Below are positions 35,105 through 47,665 of a stretch of 64,000 nucleotides of DNA, in pieces. A program made the translations under genes and the position numbers. Source of the stretch: Branchiostoma floridae (taxonomy: Eukaryota; Chordata; Leptocardii; Amphioxiformes; Branchiostomatidae); assembly GCF_000003815.2 (NCBI RefSeq), contig NC_049983.1:12224283-12288282 (forward strand), in the 5' to 3' direction. The notes below the pieces were generated by a model, which was not told the origin of the DNA, searched no databases, and saw nothing but the letters and a program-made list of their open reading frames with translations. Position 1 is the stretch's first letter; each line of letters starts with the position of its first letter.

Positions 35105-36950
35105 ATCAGTACATTAGAGTCCTGAATTTTAATACAATAACATACACACAAATTTTTCACACAGGTAACAGATTGATTTTCATTTTTTTAATGATAGTAT
35201 TATGCAGACTTCTTGAAACATCGGGCAAGGATGCTGGAAGTGGTAGTTTCCTCACTGCCAGTTTCTGCATGGTTTTTGTCACAAAAACTATGACGTCTGC
35301 AAAGGAGGTTAGATATGCCAAATGCAATCCCTCTGACTAGGAAATATCAATGACACACAGAAGCGCTAAATGGTAGCTCAAAAAATGTATAATGGGGTCT
35401 TTTTTTTAACCTCCTTGACTCAAACCATTGCTCAAACAAATGTCATGACTTCACACAATACCAGTCACTTTCGTGTGTAGTTAGGCTGCTCATTAGAGAC
35501 AGAAAGCATGTATTGTCATAAGTAATGTAAAAATATTTTCATTAGTCAATCAGCATACAGATTGTTTATATACTAGTACAAGGAGTGTATTTGCATCCTC
35601 GTTGAGAAATCCTCAATAATGTTCTAATTGTCACAGAACACAACAACCTTCATTTGTTCTCATTCATGTGCCATACTAAATACATTTATAACATGCTAAA
35701 CATATGCTCCTGGGGTGTCATGGAGATATGTGCTGCTGTTGTGTATAATCAATGAGGTTGAAAAGAGGATTTGGTATAACAGTACAATTTGTAAATTTCA
35801 TTGAAGTTATATCAAGGAGGCTATTAAACCTCCTTGCTTGTATCTCAAAAGTATTAAACCTCCTTGGTTGTATCTCAAAAGTAAAAAGCTCTCTTCTGCA
35901 TGGCAAAACCTAGAATTAGTGGTAACATGACTTTCATGGTCTTTTCTCTACAACTTAGTACAAGGCTAAATTCACTTGCAGTACGTTTTAGCCTTCTGCC
36001 TAACTCCATAACCAATACATATTTGGTGCCAAACCTTAGCAGGCTGAAAGTTAAGACGTGCACACTGTAGCATCTTACTAGTTTGTTAGTGAACAAATGA
36101 ATGAATTGGAATACAGACAAAAGCGATATTTTGTATACCATAAACTTGCATTGATCATTTATCAAGAATTTAATAAAACCTCCTTGCATTGATCCACCAT
36201 GCCATGTAAACATCTGATACACGTATTTCTTTCATCTTTTGTACAACACATAAAAACACAGTTGGCTTTTGTTTGAACTTGATTCTCCATAAAAATTATT
36301 CAAACTCCATACTTACAAAAGCCGCCTACCTTTTCATGACCCAAAACCTTTCATGTGCATTGTAATCGGATTTTCATGAGAAAGCCCCCAGCCGCACTAC
36401 ATTGTCAGCCCCTCTATTCAGCAGACGTGATTTGAATACATTATCCATGGAAAATTACAGGGAAGAGACAAATTCCCCATGCAGTGGCCAGTGTGAGCAA
36501 ACTCGCTTCAAAAATCGATGCAGCAGTTTGATCTTCTTTATCCCACATCTATGTAAGCTGGAGTAATGAGCATTGGGGAAAGCAGTGGGCAAGAATTTGA
36601 GAACCAAACGACTTGGTTCCAGACAAGGAAATTTCTAACAGCACTAAAAGAAACACCCTCGCGGGGCCCCCTGTCACATTGTTGGCGTGTTTGAGGAACG
36701 ATACAGCCACACCCAACTGAAAGGTTTGCAGCAAACAAGGCCCAACTATGTCAAAATTTCTCCCCAGGACATCGCTATGGTGGTTAAAATATAGAATACA
36801 CGACACCAATCTACAAATGTAACCAACAGATAGGATTATCAACCGTCAAAGGACGTCAGAAACTTGCAAAAATTCTTGATAAGAAAGCCCAGCGGAAATC
36901 CAACCAGAGAAGACTGTGTCGACATCAACAACATAGCTCTGCAGGGGGTT
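35105..36950. other. Intergenic DNA between the FADD-like gene and KMT2E
   Basis: No gene was recognised. The word AACCTCCTTG occurs four times (near 35408, 35828, 35858 and 36177), and its complement CAAGGAGGTT has a near match (AAAGGAGGTT) at 35301-35310. That pairing suggests a small inverted-repeat element at about 35300-35418, with copies or debris nearby. Confidence 0.4.
35822..35881. repeat. Tandem duplication of a 30-base unit
   Basis: Two head-to-tail copies (35822-35851 and 35852-35881) begin TATTAAACCTCCTTG and end TATCTCAAAAG, with one difference. This is seen directly. Confidence 0.88.
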
Positions 36951-37105
36951 GCGAGCTGTGCGCATGCGTTCGTGGGGCTATTTGACCTTTCACCCAATTT
37001 TCAGGTCAAAGGTGACAAAAAGCCCATGATGTAATGTTGTACGCATGCGTAATAAGGCAAACCTCCTGAAAATCAAAGCGGGAAACCCCGAAACGTCGAC
37101 ATTCT
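36951..37105 (+). promoter_or_regulatory. KMT2E: KMT2E promoter with two NRF1-type sites
   Basis: TGCGCATGCG (36959-36968) matches the NRF1 consensus, and a second palindrome ACGCATGCGT lies at 37041-37050. TATGGCCGCCATG (37105-37117), immediately downstream, carries YY1-type cores in both directions. Together these mark a TATA-less housekeeping promoter on the plus strand ahead of a donor-ended leader exon. Assignment to KMT2E rests on its being the only plus-strand gene downstream. Confidence 0.5.
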
Positions 37106-37396
37106 ATGGCCGCCATGACAGAAGGGGAGGTTATAGAAAACTATATTTTGGATGTTTATTGTGACGGCATTTGAGAGTATTGTGTTGCTTCTACGGACCT
37201 GAAATTCACCAGGTATATACAATAGTGCAACATAGAAGTATCGATGTTATTGGAAAGTGAAAATTAGTCACATTTTGGTCACTATAGGGGTATTGGCAGA
37301 CGAGTGTATCGACAGAAGTGAAATTTGTTTTTCCCTCCACTGACCTGTCAGGTCTTCCTCTGTGACGAGAGGAGCTTGGGTACCTGGTCATCGCAG
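37106..37396 (+). other. KMT2E: Predicted KMT2E leader exon with upstream ORF
   Basis: The segment ends at a strong donor (GCAG before GTAAGT at 37397). It holds a 22-codon ORF at 37106-37174 (MAAMTEGEVIENYILDVYCDGI then TGA), whose second ATG at 37115 is in frame. The leader exon would splice to the exon starting at 47564. The true 5' end is not known. Confidence 0.45.
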
Positions 37397-38649
37397 GTAA
37401 GTTTATACATTGTTGTATATAAGAGATGTGCGTGCGATAAGCTCTTATTTTACATTTTAGCAGGAGTAATATAAGTTATATGCTTGTAAGTTGTGCTATT
37501 TATGCTCATCAGGTAGTGGGCAGACATCTTTGTTTTGAAACGTTCTTAGGACGTATACACGTTCCCTTGGGCCCCCAATTAGCACCTTGTACAGTAGACT
37601 TTCTCCACCAAAGGTTGTGATATTAAAAATATATATTTCAGGCTGTAATTCAGAAGTCAGAGGAGTATGGTTCGTGGACAAAATAAAGTAGGAATGCTAT
37701 GTATGATTTACGGAACGAACCTGTGGTCAACTCGCACCATTATGTAGTCATTTTGATGAGACGACTCTCATCATACAGTATATTGTGAGACAAATATAGC
37801 TCCCATTTTTCTGTATCTAAGTTTGTTAATAAGAAACATGTAAACTTTCATTGCTGTACGTTTGTTCTGTGGCTTTGATGTACTTTGTCCTGACCAAAGG
37901 CTGAGTTTTGTTTACTTTTCACCAGGCAGACTCTGCCCTAAGTTCATGAGGAATTTTAATCTTTCTTTTCATCTTTTGGTATCAAATCACGAGTTATATG
38001 TGCCAGGAAGTTGTACTGGTCAGGAGACAAAAACATATTTCCTCAATTTGCCCTACATATAGTGAATGTAGTAAGAGGCTGCTATCTTGATCACAACATC
38101 CTGGTCAGCAGAGTGTTTGCTACCAAGTGACAGAAGATCTCTAGTTGTGATAAGGTTGTTCAGTTAGTGCACTTTTTTGGGTCAGCATATATTACTACCA
38201 CACTGTCCTATGTGATGGTCCTGTAAATGGGATAAGTATTCAGGGCATAGGTTACAGTTCAATAGAACACCAATACAAACTATTTTAGGACTGTACAGAT
38301 GGCACTGGGCATGACTAGATGGGAAACCCTAGGTGCAACCCTATTTGTCAAGAAATGACAGGATGTAAGAAATGAATTACTACTAGTAATATGCTTGAAT
38401 GGGGTTTGGTGTGATGTTTTTGAACATTTTAGGGGACATTTTATCCTACGGTGTTGCTAGAAGTAGAAGTTGTAACATCATAGCAATTACAGCAAAAGTA
38501 TGTGGAAGGCCTAGTATTATTTGAAATTGTGTGAGCATTGCATCACTGGCCAGTTCTACCCAAATCAACAGCACAAACTACAACCAAGTTGCTACAACTG
38601 ATACAAACATCCATAACACACTCTATAGTACTTGTTTTAATATTGTTAT

Positions 38650-38720
38650 TAGGGATGTATACTAGTTTGGCTTCATCAGGTCCAAGTCCAGGTTTAGGTC
38701 CAGACTTAGACCTGATACTG
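38650..38720. mobile_element. Fragment of the GGTACC hAT-like family
   Basis: The segment opens TAGGGATGTATAC and then has CAGGTCCAAGTCCAGG followed by CAGACTTAGACCTGAT. These are the left tip and the right subterminal repeat units of the family at 15110 and 34640, with the middle missing. It is a decayed deletion product. Confidence 0.5.
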
Positions 38721-40650
38721 TGTAGTTGACATTTTTGGGGTTACCAATATTTGGAATAGAGAATGCAGGCTGATATGCATAACTTTCAAAGTTTCTTAGT
38801 GATAGAACTTTCAAGAATAATATAGATACTTGAATATTGCACATACAAATGTATACAGTTTGATATCAACTTCAATGTGTTTTTTTTTATAACAAATTTA
38901 TTGTTGATCTAAACCGGAACCAACAGTGACTGAAGAGAGTAGAATACAAATCATCTAGTTTGATTCAGACATTTAATGTTTACTTAACATGGTCAAATTA
39001 CCAAAATATGATATGATATGTGGCAAGAATGAAGTCAAACGACATTGATACTGATAGCTGTAACTTTGCCACATTGTTTTAGAGGCCAGTTAGACTTTTC
39101 CCTTCTCTTCTGTGAGTAGAAAAGTTTTGTGGGTAGCAGTCAGTCTGATTGATATATTTGAACCAGCCAGTCTGATCTCTCTGGGATAAATACTAGCCTT
39201 CAGAGGAATTTTGTCCACGTGACTATGATGTTGGCAATGGCACTGCACTCCGGATATGGAACATTGCAGTCTGGTTGTTAGGTAACAGAGGTCCTGTTTG
39301 GCTTCCATATCTCCAATGTTGGGATCTCTGCCAACTGGAACTTTATCCATATCATAATAACTGTATTACAATTATTTATGTATTCTTGCAAGGTACATCA
39401 AAATGACACAAATAAAGACAGATCTCACTGCCTGCTGTATCCTGTTTTGTACTCGATAAGGAAATTTCCATATTCAATTGTCAACACATTGTGTTAGAAG
39501 GTCATTCTTTTATTGATTTTTTTCCCTCCTCAACAGTCCATGTATAAGATACATGGCAGTATGGAGTGGTATTTTTAAGAGGAATGACCTATTGATCATA
39601 GCATGGCATTTGGATGTGGGTGTGGTATGCAATGAATGCTACACAGTAGACAATAAAATTTCAAGAGTCTCATGTTTTTTAAGTAGGGGCAGGATTTTGG
39701 AAATAGATTGATATGCTATAGTTCTTCTTTGTGTGACTGCCATGATGCTAAATTGTCTGAGAGAACATCACATTTTCCCATTGTTTTATTCATCCATTTT
39801 GTAGCGAGGTGTCAAACTGTTATTCATTATGAAGCTGGTCAGTCCTATAATAACTGATTGTATTCTGTTAGTGTCCTTCTGTCTTTACTAGAGATCAGTG
39901 GAATGTCTTTGTCTTATTTGTATTTTCAGGGCTTATTATCATTCACTTCTGATCATAGAAAGAATATTTAAGATTTAATATTGGATTGTTTTGGTTACTG
40001 GTGTTTATCAGGGCAATATGTTGAAAGTGGGAGTGTTAAAGAAATGACATGGCATGTACAAGTATGTTGGCTTCAACAATTCACAAGTCAAAAATGTGCA
40101 ATGTTTCAGCTGTAGGGTATAGGAATTTTCTTTTATACAACCAGCAATGTCTCTCACCTGCTTATGTCTATCACTAGTATCAGACATCTTCCTCTGACTG
40201 GAGTGCTTCTCCTAATACAATTGGGGAGAGACATCCCTGGTTTAAACTTTGTGTATTAGTACACTAAGTTCAATATCCTAGATGTTTTAGATGTTTCAAC
40301 TGTAGGAATAGAACCTCCTAATATTTGCGCGCACCCTAAAAATGAAAGAAGGCATGCCCTGATGGGATGTGTCAGGAGATCCAGAAGAAACTTAAAGCAT
40401 AAACCGGGAGCAGAATGTTTTCTGAGGCATTTCGGCTTCAGCAAGACATTGCCTCAGTTTTGATCAAAGACCATTAATCTTATGCAGAAGTACCAGATTG
40501 TGCAGAATCACAACAACCTCAGCGGGTCAGAGGTCATATTAACATGCATCAGTAGCATGCCTTTTCAAAGAACTGAAACGATTTGTTCATGAGTGCAAGT
40601 TTGTGAATGTAAAATGTACATTGTGAATGTAAAATGCAAACTGCTGTCGG

Positions 40651-40708
40651 ATTTTGTATGTGCTTGCCCGATAAGACAAGTGAATTTTAGAGAACCTGTC
40701 CAACCCTG
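40651..40708 (-). mobile_element. Left-end fragment of the CAGGGTTGGACAAGT family
   Basis: On the minus strand the fragment reads CAGGGTTGGACAGGTTC, then CACTTGTCTTATCGGGCAAG, then CACATACAAAAT. This is the same order of words as in the first 60 bases of the element at 6214. The right end was not found. Confidence 0.65.
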
Positions 40709-43700
40709 AGTATGAAAAATAAACTTGGAAAGTTGGATGGCTTTCTATCATGGTAGCTGTTAGCATAAACTTTTTATGTTGCCTTTGGCTTCATTAAAGT
40801 TTTAATTACCCTTAGCCCCCCTATTGGCTGTGACAAGTAGGGAAAGTGTCTGGGAAAGTATGGAGCCCATGGACTGTGCCACATGCAGAGGATCCAGTCT
40901 GCGCCCTGCTAGTCCCACATCTGTATTCAGTTCTATTGCTTGTTTCATTGGAACAAGATCTCTCTGTAATTTGGTTGGAGCCCACTGCAGGGAAGAATTT
41001 GGTTTTATGTGGGAACGCTTTTGTGTAATGACACGTCTCCCTGTGTCCACCTCCGCAAATGACACATGAATATGTGGTATATATTTTGTCGGCAGATAGT
41101 CATCTTGCAGTATATTGAACAAGGGCGTTTGGAGGGCTTTGGGGATATTCATGTCCCCCATTGCTGCTGGCAGAGTATTAAGCCAGCCCAGCACACAAAT
41201 GAGTTCAGGATATGCTGCAGTGCAATTTACAGCTTATCTCCAATATTCCAGGCTGTGCCTTGCAAACTTTCATGCTAGCATTTCATGGAGCATCTTTGTC
41301 ATTCATATCACAACATCAGTGGAACATCACATCTAGCTAGGCAGCATGTCTGATAGGAGAAGATTAATGTATAATGTGTCTTTCTGATTACAGCATAGAT
41401 CTACTCCAGTGTGATAAAGATTGTTGGAAAATGATCTTTTCAATAACAGTAGACACTACTGTGATGAAATATACTGGATGCAATGTGAAATTTACCTTGA
41501 TATGATTTGCTGTGACTTCATAAGCAGCAGCAACATCATTATTGGGTATGGAATGTTCTAGAAGTTCTGGTTGCTTAGTGCTGTTGAATACAGACTGCAT
41601 GCATGACGTCAGCATGCAGCTACTGAACAAAGAATCTGAAACAGCCTTATCTGTTGTAGCTCTGACAGTACTGTGCACAGGATGCAGGGCACCAAATGCT
41701 GGTTTTCCTGCCTGATAAAAGTGTGTACCGTGGTAGTTACTGTTTTTAAAAGCAGCTACATATAGATAACAATGGGAATGTACTGGAAGCGGGCCAGGCC
41801 GCCATGTTTGTCCCCTTCCTCGTTTTATCCGCCATATTGAATTTAGGTTTGGCGTGATTGATGGCTCCAAATACAAAGCAGTGAGGCCTCTTTAATTTTT
41901 AATGGTGTTTTGGAACCACTTTGCATTATTCATGAGAGCAGAGGGTCTATATATAACAGAGACCCGGATATGTAACAGCATTTTATGGCAGATACTGAGG
42001 TACAAGACACAAGTTTGAGGAATTTAATAGCCATTGAGTTAGCTTCCATGGGAACCACTGAGTAATCTTCAAGTTATTAAAGAACTGCTGTATGTCGACA
42101 TCTGTTGAAAATCTGTTGTTTCCTTGGTAGTTTATTAATAATATATTATATCTAGTCTTGTAGAAGCACCCATGGGCTACCAAGTTAACTGTATGATTTT
42201 TGTGTATGTAAATAATTGTCTCAGATGATCTAAGGTGGTGTATATGTTCATTCATTGACTTTTTTCTTTTTACCTACCCTCAAAATAGCCCAAGATAGCG
42301 TATAGTATTGTGTTTGTGCATTTTTCTAGAACAATCAGGAAAATCAGGCTCATCATGTTGCTTTGTCTGGAAGGGCGTTGCCATCTGTACTGTCAGGGTG
42401 GTAGTAATACAAACCAGTTTTGTGATGTTTACATTAAAATGCTGATATTCTCCTCATAGTTTTGTTATGTATTCTAATGTTGAAATACTAAAATCAATTG
42501 CTAATGCAAGTCATTACAATGGAGTAGAATGCAAGGCAAAATTGTGAAAGCCACTGTTAATAAGTAACATGCAGTGAAATGTCAAGTCAATAAGCTGGCC
42601 TTTGTGCCAGTATTGGAAATATGCAAGTCACATGACTAGGCTCTCTTGTAGAAAAATAGAGCAGGTTAGGAAGGATTAGTGACCTAGCTTTTGGTCTAAA
42701 ATTGTCCTTGATGCTGTCTATTGTATTGCTCTTTCAATGGAAATAGTTTTCTGTCAATAAAACAACAGAAAAAAAATTGGCAATGCATCATAACAGAAGT
42801 TCATACAATATTCATTTAGCTAACAGCATGTTTGTATTGATAAGGCATTGATAAGGTGCTGTAATTGTTCAGTACTATGCCTGTATACTTTGGATAATGA
42901 TTGACATGCTTGCATTATCATGATGGTGGTAGTTTTTGTGTCCTTTGAGCATTGACATTTCATAGGTATAGATATGAAATACCTTTTCCTGGAATATTGT
43001 TAAAATATGTGTAAGCATAATATTATACAGTAGTATATAGCATTTGGAAGAGCTTGTTTTTGTTTGTCATGGATTTAGATGCACAGTATATAAATGTAAA
43101 AGTGTTTACATTACTTTCATCCTGTATTAAAAACCCTTGGTGGGGCCTCCCATAATACCTGAACCTGTGCACGTAGCAGGCATGCGTTGACTAATGCATG
43201 AGAGTACCTGATCACTTCGGGGCTTTTTACAAGACTCTTAAGGCACAGAGCCGTGCCTTGAAAGGGGCTATTGCTACTCAGTGTAAGACGCGGCAGGCTT
43301 TCAGGCTGTTCGGTGCTTTGCTTGGGCTCTAGAGACGAAAGTCAATTTGGTCGAGTCTTCCTAAGTGATGTGTGGCTGAAAGAAGTTTCTCCAAGGCCTA
43401 GAAAGGTTGTTAGCACCAGGGCCAGGCACAAAAAATCACTGTGAATCTAATTTCCTGATAAAAAGACATGCTATAGTATTGTTGCTACTAAATCTGGACC
43501 TACAAACTCTACAGTTTTGTATTACAGTTGATTCTTATTTGGATCTGTGCTAGGTTATGTCATGCTCAACAGCATTTTACCAATATCAAGAGTCACACAG
43601 GAGAAATAACAGAAAGTGAAAAATATTGTTCCAGACACTTAAAACAAAAGCCCTTTTCATTGTGATTACTTGAATATGCATGCAGCATATATGTATACCC

Positions 43701-45049
43701 TTTTCAAAATGTAGGTATTGTATTCTTGTTTTGTCTTCGAATTTCCAAAATCATGCACAATGTATTGGCAATCCTGTATCATTTTTTGTGCCATGACAGA
43801 GTTCTAGTCAGAGGCATTACCCTGTCTGTATTGAATTTGTGATCTGGAAATTCATGATAATTCAAGGACAAAAGCAATTCAATAAATCTTCAGCAGCTAC
43901 TGGTAACATCTGGTGAGTTTGTTTGGCACTTAGCAAGAATACAAACTGAATCAATAGAAGCAGATAAGAGGAATCTGTTTTTTAAGGAATTCGTTTTAAT
44001 GTCTTGTTGTTACAAGCAAGCATATGCATATGGATGAGTTAAACCAGCCTGTGTTACAATGTCGGTCAGACACAGGGTTATGTTTGTCTGGAATCTCAGA
44101 CTGGAACCATTTAGGTAAATTGTCTGCACCTGACATTCCAAGTAAGGTTCGGAGGTAACATACCACTGCAAAATTAGTGGCAATAGTGTCCTTTTACATC
44201 AAATATTGGAGTAGTTTTCATCCTTCAACCAAAGGCAGACTTCATAAGAGTTACAATTAGTCGTCATTTCTAATCGCTATGAATGTTTTGTTAATGAATT
44301 GTAAATAATACCATGATTTGCTTGGAACATCTAAGCAGGTGTCACTGGTTTTGTGTTATTAACAATTTGTAAGTTTGGCTTCTTCATTCACTATCATTAA
44401 ACAGACTACTGTGTCGCCATCCTCTTTGGTATAAAAAGATACCTTTGGACATATCGGTAGAAAAGTGTTCGATTTGACCACCTGATATACATGCAGTATT
44501 CATTGCACGAAGCCTTTCATATGAATTCCCTTTTTGTCTGTGCTGTATTTTTGGAAATGTCAAAGTGCTTGCCCCACCAAAACTCACAATCTTGTTTATC
44601 GTTTCCCTGGAACAAAATTCCTCTGGCAGTGTGCTGGTAATGTTAAGAATAACTGTGCTGGATATATTCCTTTATTATCATTTGTAGACATCTAAATTTT
44701 GCAGGTTTCAAGCTGTCTTTTTGATTGATGCGCCATTATACAGTGTGTTGTGGTACTTTTTACTGAACATCCTCTACTAGTGGCTGGGCCCTTAAGTGGC
44801 AAGTAGTCAATTGTATTTGTTCCAGGATACAGGACTATTCTTGAATCTAAACTTATCCTTCACATCCTTCTGACGTCATGCTTACCATACAAATGAAATG
44901 GGTAGTAGTACATGGGCATTTGTATGCTGGGTTATGAAAAGGACCCAATTTCATCTTTCAAATGGACTAGGGCAAAAAGGGGGGCCAATATCTGAATATT
45001 GGGTTGTTGTGTCCGTGAACAAAATTCTAATATATCAAACTAAGTAATA

Positions 45050-46441
45050 CAGTCAAACCTGGTCTACCGACCACCTGTGCATAACGACCCACTGTCCACT
45101 ACGACCGCCGAAAAGCGGTCCCTTGAATTTTCCCATAGACGTAAGCATTAACATTTCTGTATATGACGACCACTGTCCAACGGGACCACGACCACCACTA
45201 AAGGCGACCGCACGTTACCTAAACACTGCCAAAACGACCGCGGCACGTGATTTTGTCACGTGACTTTAATGTTCACGGCGAAAAATGAGCGTAATTACCA
45301 CAAATTATGCCCCTTCCCATTCTCATTACTTCTGGATCGGCACTTCACTCTACAAATTTTCGGTGGCTTCGTGATGAGAATCTCAGGCTAAAATGCCATT
45401 ATATCCAGGGAGCAGACATGAAAGCGTTTAGTTTCACCAGGCTTTTCGAAGATAAACTAAAAAAAAACGCATTTTCTGTCATAATAAAACATCTGACTCG
45501 CTGTTCTTCCCGAGAAATACGTATTTTGCACAGCGCGGTTCTGAATCGCGGCGTCTGCAGGTCGGAAATACGCTCCTCTGATTGGTTGAAACCACCAAAA
45601 CAACAACAACTGCATGTATAATGACGGGGAATCCCCGGCAATCTCGCGCTCTGATTGGTTGGAGCGGTGCATCATGGGAACTTTGCTGCCAGCTCGACGC
45701 CATCTTGTTTCAAAGACTTACGTTTTAAAACGCAAAAGAACGCAATTTTCCACGATTACGTTGCACCATCCTAGTTGAAAATGCATAATCCAAAGAACTT
45801 TTCGTGGAAACATGTGTTAATATGTGAATTTATGGTGTCTCAAGCGTAATTTTGGGTTTCGATGCAGCCGTAAAGTGTGCTGAGAGTTAGCGTCGGTTTC
45901 CAAAATATACCCCGAAAATAATGTCGCATTTTTCATGTCACACAAAAACAAAACTCCCGCAAAGAAGAAGCCTGCAACATTTTCTGATCATAGCGATTAC
46001 GTTTTGGGTAGAAATGTTCGTCGATGTGCCGGCGTGCAGCTGCGTGATACCTCAGTTACAGAATATTTGTTGTCACATAAGGCCGCGGTATGAGAAAAAA
46101 TTATGCCAGCCCCGGCACGGCACGCTGCAAAAAGCCGGACGAATTACCACCGTTTTTCTTTTTCAAATTATTCTTCTAATATATCTATTATAGATATCAT
46201 TACAAATATAATACTTTTTAATACGAAGAATAACATAAGTATACGTAATTTTAGCATTATATAACATCGTGTTATCTTGTAAATAATAAGAAAGACAAAT
46301 GCGTTTCATGCATAAATTATCGATGTTCTGACTTGTCAGTTTCTTTACTGCCGCCACGTTGTTTTCTATATAAAGACCACCTATGTATGAAGACCACTTT
46401 TGCTGGGTCCCTTGAGTGGTCTTCTTATACAGGTTTGACTG
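45050..46441. mobile_element. pogo/Tigger-like element, 1392 bp, in KMT2E intron 1
   Basis: The ends are perfect 12-base inverted repeats CAGTCAAACCTG, flanked by TA on both sides (45048-45049 and 46442-46443). Repeated CGACCAC words lie inside both ends. The TA target and these termini fit the Tc1/mariner, pogo/Tigger group. No DDE transposase is visible. The middle (about 45520-45790) is promoter-like. It has two ATTGG boxes (NF-Y type), GCATCATGGGAA and, on the minus strand, CAAGATGGCG (YY1 type) opening a 74-codon frame of unknown nature. Confidence 0.8.
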
Positions 46442-47587
46442 TAATGTATAATGTAGCAATGCTTTAGAATATTTGTATTATTGTATTAGCAGTGCTCAAA
46501 GGTATTTATTTTGCAGATATTTTTCCGAATAAGTAAATTGATTTATTTCAGACTGAAAGATGATATGAAAATACAAACCCTATTTTGTTATTCACTGTGC
46601 TGGGGCCATTATGCATTTAGTTAATGTCTTGTTTGAAACAAGATCGATGAGGAACGATTCTATTTGAATACTGACTCGACCGGTAACTTGTCAATAAAGA
46701 TGAATCATCAATTGTCTCACCTGTCCCCGATGAAAATGCACTTGTAACTGTAGAACAATTGCTTGCATAAAATGTAAAGGTTGCCTAGAAGAGGAGATGG
46801 TTGCTATTATGCAGGGCGCCATACATCACAGGGGCCCTCTGTAGGTTGTCTTTGTGTGCGGGGGTTTGGTCTCGCCAGCGTACCTGGAGAACAGGGTCCA
46901 TAGACACAGCTGCTGTCCCTCTGTGGTACAGGGTCAGCCATGGAAATTACAAAGATCCATCAAATCAAGTGTCATGCTATGATAAAGCTGATGGAATATA
47001 AATCAAAAGTGTTACCATACTTGCAGGTCATGAGGCAGCATTTTTATTATGCTCTCCTGTAACTTAGATCTATAATGTTTCAATGTTATGAAGGTTATTA
47101 TAAAGAATTAATCATGCAGCATACCTACCAGTAATGACATGTGTAGCGAATATAATGTGGAAAGAGAATTAATCTTCACAGAAATGAACTTCTCAATAAT
47201 GAAGAAATTAAAACTTCCAGAGAAATAGGAAAATTGTTGCGCACAACTCAGGAAAATTATATTATAATCCTTTTGGTACATCTGGAGTTAATTCGTTTAA
47301 AGAAAATTCTCAATAATTTGATTGAGTCCCTTCATGGATTGGAACTACCAAAATGGTAGACATATCCTGTACGGTTTTTCAAGCTACTTATTCCTAAATT
47401 TGTGGGTACCCACGCATTTTCAAAGGGGTTACCAAAGTACATCTGTGTACAAAGTTCACAGTTTATTGCAGTTTCATGCATCATGATGAGAATCAATGGA
47501 AACATGAAAGTTATAACCATAAAAGTTTCGAAGTAAGTTCATGGTGGTATTTCACTATTGCAGGTGGCACCATACCTACCCGCGGCC

Positions 47588-47665
47588 ATGGTGGCTGTGG
47601 CTAGGAAGAAGTGTACCCGTATTTCCCCACATCGATTACGCCGGCTTGTAATGCGGACGACATGA
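47588..47665 (+). CDS. Upstream ORF overlapping the KMT2E start codon
   Basis: This is a 25-codon frame (MVAVARKKCTRISPHRLRRL...) in the same exon as the KMT2E start. Its ATG has a strong context (GCCATGG). Its TGA (47663-47665) overlaps the main ATG (47662-47664) as ATGA. Ribosomes translating it would terminate on the main start. Translation is inferred, not shown. Confidence 0.5.
   Translation: MVAVARKKCTRISPHRLRRLVMRTT

Larger units (their letters stand above)
37397..47563 (+). other. KMT2E intron 1
   Basis: This is a 10.2-kb intron. It holds a GGTACC-family fragment (38650-38720), a hAT-like fragment (40651-40708) and the 1.39-kb pogo-like element (45050-46441). Two compositionally complex blocks (about 40810-41300 and 43140-43410) stand out from AT-rich surroundings and could be regulatory. 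No further gene is supported in it. Confidence 0.5.

Noticed and set aside
40802-41194. 130-codon minus-strand frame in KMT2E intron 1
   Set aside because: No domain, start context or splice partner was recognised. Open frames on the other strand of the same block suggest composition, not coding.
41388-41876. 162-codon minus-strand frame in KMT2E intron 1
   Set aside because: The composition is mixed, with no recognisable motif, and it has no transcript evidence. Frames this long are expected by chance in 64 kb.
45307-45621. 104-codon frame inside the pogo-like element as a possible transposase
   Set aside because: It shows no helix-turn-helix or DDE-type motif and overlaps the promoter-like core.
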